Part shown: positions 31,095-36,552 of the stretch, piece by piece
Layout of the letters: every line of letters starts with the position of its first letter
Numbering within the stretch: the stretch's first letter is position 1
Origin: Bacillota bacterium
GTDB lineage: Bacteria; Bacillota; Bacilli; Paenibacillales; NBRC-103111
Length of the DNA: 36,552 nt
Assembly: GCA_023388055.1 (NCBI GenBank)
Contig: JAEWGW010000021.1
Span: 1 to 36,552, forward strand
Direction: 5' to 3'
Translations under genes and position numbers: made by a program
Notes under the pieces: generated by a model
Told to the model about the DNA's origin: nothing
What the model saw: the letters and a program-made list of their open reading frames with translations, nothing else
Databases searched by the model: none

Positions 31095-32504
31095 ATGCAA
31101 GAGGCCTTGATTTACTATGCCATATCAGAGGAGAAAATCCAGCATTACCTAGATCAATTGTATAAGCATGCCGTAGCCGTAATTGACGGAAACAACTGCC
31201 TGTACTGCTGCAATCGGGTATTCCTTGAGCTGACGGGGTATACACAAAACCAGATCTTTGGAGAGGACGTCAGCAGCTTTATGGAAAAGTCGTTCCTGCC
31301 GGAAGGCCGGGACAATGAACAAGGCCAGCTGCTTCTGCTTCGGGATTATGCGGGAAGGATGATATCGAGCCGGTTTTTCCAGGGGAGTTTCAGGGGAGGG
31401 GACGGAGAGGAATACACCATGCTGCACCTGCATGATCTGAAGCCGGGGGAGGACTTGAACCTTCTGCAGCAATTTGCCGGGACTCTCCTGCAGGATATCA
31501 ATCTGGGTGTGCTGTTGTTTGACACGGATTACAAGCTTATCGACATCAGCGACATGGCCTGCCGGATATTCGGCATTGAGCGGGGCAAGGTCATTAACAA
31601 ACCTTTATCGGATATGTTCCGCGAGCTTCCGGAGGATCATCAGCCTATGCCGAAGGGCATCTTCGAGGGGGTCCTATACCGCAATCATGCCTTATCCTGG
31701 ACCAACAACAATGAACGGTATGAGCTTCTGGTGGACTCCAATATTCTGCGGGATCACGCGGGATGTGTTCAGGGCGGGTACGTAACCTTCAAGGATGTGA
31801 CCAATCTTCGCTCCTTGGAGGAGCAGGTGCAGCGTAATGACCGGCTCTCCATGATCGGCCAAATTGCCGCGGGCACAGCCCATGAGATCCGCAATCCGCT
31901 GACATCCATCAAGGGGTTCCTGCAGATGTTTCGCAATACCTTTGTGGAGCGGGAGATGGACAAGGAAAAAAGCTACACCGATATTATGCTGATGGAGATC
32001 GACCGGATCAATGAGCTGGTGAATGAATTTCTGCTGCTGGGCAAACGCAAAAACGTCAACTATGAGCTGGTGGATATTCCGCTGGTACTGAAGGAGATTA
32101 TGCCGATCATCCACAGCGAGGCCACTCTGCACAATATCACTGTGCAGCAGATTGTGACGGAGGAGCTTCCCCGTGTGATTGCAGACCGGGAAATGCTGAA
32201 GCAGGTTTTTCTGAACATCAGCAAAAACGGGATTGAAGCCATGTCCGGAGAAGGTGTCCTGACAGTTCAAGTAAAAAGGGATGTGCAGGAGAACAAGCTC
32301 CACATCGATATCCACGATACCGGACCAGGCATCCCCCATTTTGTAGTGGACAAAATATTCGATCCGTTCTTTACCACCAAACCTACCGGAACAGGGCTGG
32401 GCTTATCCGTATGCCAGCGGATTATTCATGATATCGGCGGTATTATCCGTGTGTCCTCCAAAGGCTTCGGCACAACCTTTACGGTCAGCATACCTATACC
32501 ATAA
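31095..32504 (+). CDS. PAS-domain sensor histidine kinase, sporulation-kinase type
   Basis: About 469 residues. No transmembrane segment is seen, so a cytosolic kinase. Two PAS-like domains (about 20-110 and 130-245; LGVLLFDTDYKLIDISDMAC) precede the HisKA helix with phospho-accepting H263 (IAAGTAHEIRNPLTSIKGFL) and an ATPase domain with N-box (FLNISKNGIEAM), DTGPGIP, FDPFFTTK and GTGLGLSV. The H-box and N-box sequences are those of KinA/KinE-like kinases feeding the Spo0 phosphorelay, and no response-regulator gene is adjacent, so Spo0F could be its partner (inference). ATG at 31095 is preferred over a GTG at 31083 that abuts the GGGGGG ribosome binding site. A weak sigma-H-like pair (30992-31020) precedes it. 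Confidence 0.88.
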   Translation: MQEALIYYAISEEKIQHYLDQLYKHAVAVIDGNNCLYCCNRVFLELTGYTQNQIFGEDVSSFMEKSFLPEGRDNEQGQLLLLRDYAGRMISSRFFQGSFRGGDGEEYTMLHLHDLKPGEDLNLLQQFAGTLLQDINLGVLLFDTDYKLIDISDMACRIFGIERGKVINKPLSDMFRELPEDHQPMPKGIFEGVLYRNHALSWTNNNERYELLVDSNILRDHAGCVQGGYVTFKDVTNLRSLEEQVQRNDRLSMIGQIAAGTAHEIRNPLTSIKGFLQMFRNTFVEREMDKEKSYTDIMLMEIDRINELVNEFLLLGKRKNVNYELVDIPLVLKEIMPIIHSEATLHNITVQQIVTEELPRVIADREMLKQVFLNISKNGIEAMSGEGVLTVQVKRDVQENKLHIDIHDTGPGIPHFVVDKIFDPFFTTKPTGTGLGLSVCQRIIHDIGGIIRVSSKGFGTTFTVSIPIP

Positions 32505-32561
32505 ATATGTAATTATTTGGTTGAATACATAATTGTAAGCATTATCTCTTCTTAATAAGGG

Positions 32562-32597
32562 AGACTGGCTGCCAGTAGGAGGAGCCGGTCTTCTTTG
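32562..32597 (+). terminator. Possible terminator after the kinase
   Basis: AGACTGGCT (32562-32570) pairs with AGCCGGTCT (32583-32591), one G-U pair, 12-base loop; the trailing TCTTTGG is only weakly T-rich. Confidence 0.5.
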
Positions 32598-32653
32598 GCA
32601 TATGGGGAAACGTGCGGTTGGCGGATGCTTTCTGGAAGAAGAGGCGTCTCCTG

Positions 32654-32662
32654 TGATATAAT
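32654..32662 (+). promoter_or_regulatory. dnaX extended -10 promoter
   Basis: TGATATAAT is a perfect extended -10 element 71 bases before the dnaX start codon; no clear -35 box lies at the usual distance. Confidence 0.6.
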
Positions 32663-32733
32663 GTTGAAACGAATGACTGCGGGGCCCGGTTGTCTGAAGA
32701 ACCGGAGCCGCTTACGGAAACGGAGAGGAAATC

Positions 32734-34509
32734 ATGGCTCATAAAGCGTTGTACCGCACGTGGAGGCCCCAGCTTTTCGGGGATGTGGTGGGACAGCAGC
32801 ATATTATCCGTACTCTGCAGAATTCGCTGAAAGAGAGCAGACTCTCCCACGCTTATTTGTTCAACGGTCCCCGCGGAACAGGCAAAACCACCATTGCCAA
32901 GTTGCTGGCCAAAGCTGTTAACTGCCGCCAAGGTCCCGGCGAGGAGCCGTGCAATACCTGCCCCTCCTGCCTGGCCATCACGGAAGGTTCGGAAATCGGG
33001 GTCCTGGAAATTGACGCCGCCTCTAACCGGGGGATCGATGAGATCCGCAATCTCCGGGATAAGATGATTTTTGCCTATACCGAAGTCCGGCATAAGGTAT
33101 ATATCATTGACGAGGTCCATATGCTCACCACGGAGGCCTTTAATGCCCTCCTCAAAACACTGGAGGAGCCGCCTCCCAATGTGATGTTCATCCTGGCGAC
33201 CACCGAGCCGCACCGCATTCCGGCGACGATCATTTCCCGGTGCCAGCGCTTTGATTTCCGGAGGATTCCGCTGGAAGAGGAGGTTGGACGTCTTCTCGAG
33301 GTATGCCGCGAGGAGGGCGTGGATCTCCAGGTGGAAGCGGCCCAATACATTGCCCGCCTGTCCGAGGGGGGCATGCGTGATGCGCTGAGCCTGCTTGACC
33401 AGATTATCTCCTTTACAGGCAATGCCATCAGCTATGACGATGCCGTTGCCATGACCGGAGGGATTGCCGGCGAACGGTTCGCCGAGCTGGCCGCCCATAT
33501 CCGCGAAGGAGACAGCGGTCAAGCCCTGACCTGGATCAGCCAGCTGATGCAGGAGGGCAAAAGCGCAGACCGCTGCATGGAGAATCTGCTGCTTTATTTC
33601 CGCGATATTCTGATGATCAAAATGGTGCCCGGCTCCCAGACCGTGACGGAACGGGTGCTGGATATTCCCCGATTTAAGGCCATGGCGGAGACCTTCTCTG
33701 CGGATCGCCTGTTTGCCATTATGGAAGTGCTGAACCATTTCCAGAACGAAATGAAATATTCCACTCAGCCGCAGACATTGTTTGAGGTGGCGGTGCTGAA
33801 GCTGTGCACACTGGCTTCGGCCGGTGAAGCCTCAACCCGGCCGGCGGACCTGCAGGCAGCTGCCTCTTCCGCAGGAGCTGCCGGGACGGTCGGATCGGTC
33901 GGCCAAGAGGAGCTTCAGCTTTTGAAGCGGCGGATTGGACAGCTGGAAGAACAGCTGGCGGGACTCTTGCGGAATCCCCCGGCGGCTGCCAGCCCGCAGC
34001 CTGCGGCGAACCGTGCTCCCGGCCAGGCTCCCGGTGGGCGCGCATCGGCTCCGGCTGTCCGCAGATCCACTATCAAGCTGGACGGGTTTGTGAAGGAGGG
34101 GCAGTCCCCCTTCTTCAAGCAGGTTGCAGCCAAGTGGAGCCAGGTGCTGTCAGGAGTGAAGGAAACGCGTATCACCGTTCATGCCTGGCTTGTAGATGGA
34201 GAGCCCGTGGCCTGCCAGGACGATCAGGTGCTGGTTGCCTTCAAAAGCCCGATGCACCGGGAAACTACCGAAAAGCCTGCCAATAAGCAGGTAATCGAAC
34301 AGGTGCTAACCCAGGTGCTGGGCCAGCCTGCACGGTTGGCTACGGTTATGATGAATGAGTGGAAGGAAGCCCAATCCTCCGGTGCCGGACAGGCTCAGCC
34401 GGAGGAGCTGAAGCTGGAACAGGAGGCCTCCCAGCCGGCGGAAGGTGAATGGGTGCAGGAGGCGGTTAAGCTGTTCGGCGAGGATCTTGTCCGGATCAGG
34501 GAAGACTGA
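32734..34509 (+). CDS. dnaX: DNA polymerase III subunits gamma/tau
   Basis: The clamp-loader ATPase of the replisome, 591 residues. Walker A GPRGTGKT (45-52), zinc-binding C64, C73, C76 and C79, Walker B IIDEVHM (124-130), and sensor 1 / SRC motif (ATTEPHRIPATIISRCQRF) are all present. After about residue 365 comes a Pro/Ala/Gln-rich linker, then a tau-like C-terminal domain contacting DnaB and the polymerase (by family knowledge). No A-rich slippery site for frameshifting is visible, so a single full-length product is likely. GAGAGG precedes the ATG. dnaX-ybaB-recR is a conserved bacterial cluster. Confidence 0.97.
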   Translation: MAHKALYRTWRPQLFGDVVGQQHIIRTLQNSLKESRLSHAYLFNGPRGTGKTTIAKLLAKAVNCRQGPGEEPCNTCPSCLAITEGSEIGVLEIDAASNRGIDEIRNLRDKMIFAYTEVRHKVYIIDEVHMLTTEAFNALLKTLEEPPPNVMFILATTEPHRIPATIISRCQRFDFRRIPLEEEVGRLLEVCREEGVDLQVEAAQYIARLSEGGMRDALSLLDQIISFTGNAISYDDAVAMTGGIAGERFAELAAHIREGDSGQALTWISQLMQEGKSADRCMENLLLYFRDILMIKMVPGSQTVTERVLDIPRFKAMAETFSADRLFAIMEVLNHFQNEMKYSTQPQTLFEVAVLKLCTLASAGEASTRPADLQAAASSAGAAGTVGSVGQEELQLLKRRIGQLEEQLAGLLRNPPAAASPQPAANRAPGQAPGGRASAPAVRRSTIKLDGFVKEGQSPFFKQVAAKWSQVLSGVKETRITVHAWLVDGEPVACQDDQVLVAFKSPMHRETTEKPANKQVIEQVLTQVLGQPARLATVMMNEWKEAQSSGAGQAQPEELKLEQEASQPAEGEWVQEAVKLFGEDLVRIRED

Positions 34510-34569
34510 CATCATTAACCTCCGTTTGAAAAACCATTAAAGACCTATTTTTATAAAGGAGCGATAACC

Positions 34570-34878
34570 ATGAACAACATGAACCAAATGATGAAGCAAG
34601 TGAAGAAAATGCAGGAGCAAATGATGAAGGCCCAGGAAGAGCTTGCCTCCAAGACGGTAGAAGGCACTGCCGGCGGAGTTGTGACGGTAGTGGCCAACGG
34701 TCAGAAGAAGATTGTTTCGATTGCCATTAAGCCGGAGGCAGTTGATCCGGAGGATGTGGAAATGCTGCAGGATCTGGTTCTGACAGCTGTGAATGACGCC
34801 TTGAACCAAGCCGACGAGCTGGCCAACAAGGATATGGGCAAGTTCACCGGCGGCATGAAGATCCCAGGATTGTTCTAA
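34570..34878 (+). CDS. yaaK: YbaB/EbfC nucleoid-associated protein
   Basis: 102 residues, a small DNA-binding protein that acts as a dimer on the nucleoid. Met/Gln/Lys-rich N-terminal helix (MNQMMKQVKKMQEQMMKAQEE), then a beta-strand core (VVTVVANGQKKIVSIAIKPEAV) and a helix (LQDLVLTAVNDALNQADEL); typical YbaB layout. AAGGAG lies eight to nine bases before the ATG. It sits between dnaX and recR as in B. subtilis (yaaK) and E. coli. Confidence 0.95.
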   Translation: MNNMNQMMKQVKKMQEQMMKAQEELASKTVEGTAGGVVTVVANGQKKIVSIAIKPEAVDPEDVEMLQDLVLTAVNDALNQADELANKDMGKFTGGMKIPGLF

Positions 34879-34938
34879 TCGTTAGCCTGTGCGGGCTAAC
34901 TGTGCAGGACCATTTGAAGAAAAGAAGGGGCTGCTGGC

Positions 34939-35535
34939 TTGTTTTACCCGGAACCTTTAGCGAAACTGATTGACTCTTTTACCCGCCTTCCGGGTATTGG
35001 CCCCAAAACGGCCGGACGCCTGGCCTTCTTTGTATTGAATATGAAGGAGGAGGAGGTCCTGGAATTTGCCAAGGCGCTGGTAAATGTGAAGCGCAACCTC
35101 CATTATTGCTCCTCCTGCTGCAATATTACGGATGTGGACCCGTGTCGGGTCTGCCAAGACAAAACCCGGGACGGCTCTGTTATTTGTGTGGTCCAGGAAT
35201 CCAAGGACCTGGTGGCTATGGAGCGCACCAAGGAATTCCACGGCTATTATCACGTGCTGCACGGCGCCATCTCCCCAATGGAGGGAATCGGGCCGGATGA
35301 TATCTATATTGCCGAGCTTCTGAAACGTCTGGGTGACGACAAGGTGCAGGAGCTGATCCTTGCCACTAATCCCAATATTGAGGGAGAGGCAACAGCGATG
35401 TATCTTTCGCGATTGGTCCGTCCCTTCGGGATCAAGGTGACGCGGATAGCCCATGGGCTGCCCGTAGGGGGCGACCTGGAGTACGCCGACGAAGTGACGT
35501 TGACCAAGGCTCTGGAAGGACGGCGGGAGCTGTAG
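34939..35535 (+). CDS. recR: Recombination mediator RecR
   Basis: Helps RecO load RecA onto single-stranded DNA during repair. 198 residues: N-terminal helix-hairpin-helix (RLPGIGPKTAGRLAFFVL), a C4 zinc finger (CSSCCNITDVDPCRVC, about 57-72), and a Toprim domain (ICVVQESKDLVAMERTKEF, then NPNIEGEATAMYL). The start is TTG, eight bases after AAGGGG; no ATG gives the family N-terminus. A strong terminator follows, closing the dnaX-ybaB-recR operon. Confidence 0.96.
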   Translation: MFYPEPLAKLIDSFTRLPGIGPKTAGRLAFFVLNMKEEEVLEFAKALVNVKRNLHYCSSCCNITDVDPCRVCQDKTRDGSVICVVQESKDLVAMERTKEFHGYYHVLHGAISPMEGIGPDDIYIAELLKRLGDDKVQELILATNPNIEGEATAMYLSRLVRPFGIKVTRIAHGLPVGGDLEYADEVTLTKALEGRREL

Positions 35536-35563
35536 CTGCAGAGGATTTGAATGAAGTGCCTTT

Positions 35564-35591
35564 AAGAAGACCCGAGGGTCTTCTTTTTTTT
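35564..35591 (+). terminator. Terminator after recR
   Basis: AAGAAGACCC (35564-35573) pairs with GGGTCTTCTT across a very short GA centre, followed by six more T residues. Confidence 0.9.
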
Positions 35592-35705
35592 GACGAATGC
35601 TGTATAGGCTGCCTTTTCGGACAGGTTTCGGTTCTAAACTTTCTTGAGATCACCATATATCTAGAAGGAAGGACATGCCGGTTCACCGGAAAGGAGAGGG
35701 TTTGT

Positions 35706-36047
35706 ATGGGATTTTTCCCCGTATGGAAGGGCAAGGTGCAAAAAAAGATGGAGGAACCCAGGTTTATGGATATGGTGGGGATGCACCAGGAGATCCGCAA
35801 GGCCCATCTGGAATGGACGACGGCTCAACAACGGCTGGAGTGGGTGGTGGAGAAGGATCAGATTGATTATGCCATCTTTGCTCTGGAAGCGGCGGAAAAA
35901 CGCTATGTAATGCTTTTGCGGCAAGCCAAGCTGATGCAGTGGGAGGATGGTCTGCTGGTGGCAACCCGGGCACAGCACTTGCATTCCTCAGCCGGCAAGG
36001 GAAAAGAAGCAGCCAAACGAAGCAGGGGCCAAGCGGCCGGTTTTTGA
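35706..36047 (+). CDS. yaaL: YaaL-family protein (DUF2508)
   Basis: 113 residues, mostly helical, of unknown role. The core (FMDMVGMHQEIRKAHLEWTT, then QRLEWVVEKDQIDYAIFALEAAEKRY..LLRQAK) matches the DUF2508 pattern, with a basic Lys/Arg-rich tail. AAAGGAGAGG lies six bases before this ATG; the open frame back to 35547 would run from the recR terminator and is not supported. Position between recR and bofA is the same as B. subtilis yaaL. Confidence 0.88.
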   Translation: MGFFPVWKGKVQKKMEEPRFMDMVGMHQEIRKAHLEWTTAQQRLEWVVEKDQIDYAIFALEAAEKRYVMLLRQAKLMQWEDGLLVATRAQHLHSSAGKGKEAAKRSRGQAAGF

Positions 36048-36061
36048 CAGGAGGGGTAAGG

Positions 36062-36328
36062 ATGCAATTTTTTTGGTGGGCGATCTTTCTATTGTCTCTT
36101 TCATCTCTGGTGCTGCTCGTGCTGCGCAACCGCAGTGCGGGCGCCTGGCTGAAGACACTGGGCCTGCACGTCATCGCCGCGGCGCTTCTTCTTTATGCTG
36201 TGAACTGGGTGGGACAGCGGTACATGTTCCAGGTGCCGATCAATGCGTATACGCTGTCCACCATCGGGGTTCTGGGCATTCCGGGGCTGGCCTTGCTGGT
36301 AGCTTTGAAGCTGACTTTTATCAGGTAG
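36062..36328 (+). CDS. bofA: Pro-sigma-K processing inhibitor BofA
   Basis: An 88-residue integral membrane protein of the mother cell that, with SpoIVFA, holds the SpoIVFB protease inactive so that sigma-K is processed on time. Hydrophobic segments at about 3-20, 30-48 and 64-84, with the conserved VNWVG..YMFQVPIN.YTLSTIGVLGIPGL region needed for inhibition in the family. AGGAGG lies about eight bases before the ATG. It overlaps neither neighbour and follows yaaL by 14 bp, so the two are probably co-transcribed. The rRNA operon promoters follow, as in B. subtilis. Confidence 0.93.
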   Translation: MQFFWWAIFLLSLSSLVLLVLRNRSAGAWLKTLGLHVIAAALLLYAVNWVGQRYMFQVPINAYTLSTIGVLGIPGLALLVALKLTFIR

Positions 36329-36349
36329 TAGCTATTTTGAAAAAAAGTC

Positions 36350-36379
36350 TTGCATTCCTGTTGAAACCTATGTTATTAT
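36350..36379 (+). promoter_or_regulatory. rRNA operon promoter P1
   Basis: TTGCAT (36350-36355), an 18-base spacer and TATTAT (36374-36379). Confidence 0.6.
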
Positions 36380-36455
36380 CAAATTCCGCCGCTGAGACAA
36401 GCACTGCAGCGGAAGGATGAAGAAGCAAGGCAAGCAAGAAATTAAAAAATAATGC

Positions 36456-36485
36456 TTGCAAAGATGCATGACAATGTGGTATATT
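36456..36485 (+). promoter_or_regulatory. rRNA operon promoter P2
   Basis: TTGCAA (36456-36461), an 18-base spacer and TATATT (36480-36485), followed by an A-rich stretch. Tandem promoters about 105 bp apart are usual for bacillus rrn operons. Confidence 0.75.
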
Positions 36486-36552
36486 AAAAAAGTCGCCTCT
36501 TGAAGAAGAGAACGACGAGGAAACAAACGAGCTCCTTGAAAACTGAACAACG
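36486..36552 (+). other. Leader of an rRNA operon; 16S gene lies beyond the window
   Basis: After P2 comes a hairpin (CTCTT-GAAG-AAGAG) and then CTCCTTGAAAACTGAACAACG, the boxA-like leader sequence that precedes 16S rRNA in Bacillus and Paenibacillus. No part of the mature 16S gene is present. Confidence 0.8.

Noticed and set aside
32734..34509. Programmed frameshift in dnaX
   Set aside because: No A-rich slippery heptamer with a downstream hairpin is visible in the gene.
35547..35705. 53-residue N-terminal extension of YaaL
   Set aside because: It spans the recR terminator; the internal ATG at 35706 has a good ribosome binding site and matches the family.
36368..36550. 60-codon minus-strand frame at the right edge
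   Set aside because: Antisense to the rRNA promoters and leader; no support.

Overview
The window looks like a chromosomal segment of an endospore-forming, Gram-positive, moderately GC-rich Bacillota, most likely Paenibacillus or a close relative. The evidence is spo0F, bofA and a PAS-type soluble histidine kinase, an RNA polymerase delta subunit, the large 6S-like (about 271 nt) SRP RNA of bacilli, strong AGGAGG-type ribosome binding sites with many GTG/TTG starts, and gene order shared with Bacillus subtilis. Genus is inferred from protein similarity and repeat style, not proven.

Layout. (1) 1-1531: a complete-looking IS4-family insertion sequence whose left end coincides with the window start. 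(2) 1.6-10 kb: accessory region with a membrane protein and M1-type metallopeptidase pair, an XRE-TPR-like regulator, and two tandem paralogous lipoproteins, each with its own ECF-sigma-like promoter. (3) 10-18 kb: ywhD and a pbpG-like class A penicillin-binding protein (neighbours also in B. subtilis), an AraC regulator divergent from a GH112 galactoside phosphorylase, ywiB and a cytoplasmic subtilase. (4) 18.3-27.4 kb: the conserved block rpoE-pyrG-spo0F-fbaA-murA2-rho, a radical SAM protein, and (after a TetR/MFS efflux unit inserted on the other strand) rpmE. (5) 30.2-36.55 kb: a sporulation-type lipoprotein, SRP RNA, histidine kinase, dnaX-ybaB-recR, yaaL, bofA, and tandem promoters plus leader of an rRNA operon that begins just beyond the right edge.

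Functional threads: sporulation control (Spo0F, PAS kinase, BofA, YhcN/YlaJ-like lipoprotein), envelope building (PBP, MurA2, lipoproteins), nucleotide and information processing (PyrG, RpoE, Rho, L31, DnaX, RecR, SRP RNA), and sugar use (GH112, FbaA). pyrG carries a recognisable CTP-sensing leader (start at GGGC, pyrimidine-rich terminator arm), and spo0F a near-consensus sigma-H promoter.

The most unusual non-coding structure is a 42-nt tandem repeat directly before the murA2 ribosome binding site. It has three full copies and one collapsed copy, each holding two hairpins with compensatory base changes. A composite family of roughly 27-bp palindromes occurs at two distant intergenic sites with nearly the same internal spacing. 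I saw no CRISPR array, tRNA gene or prophage, and no obvious defence system.
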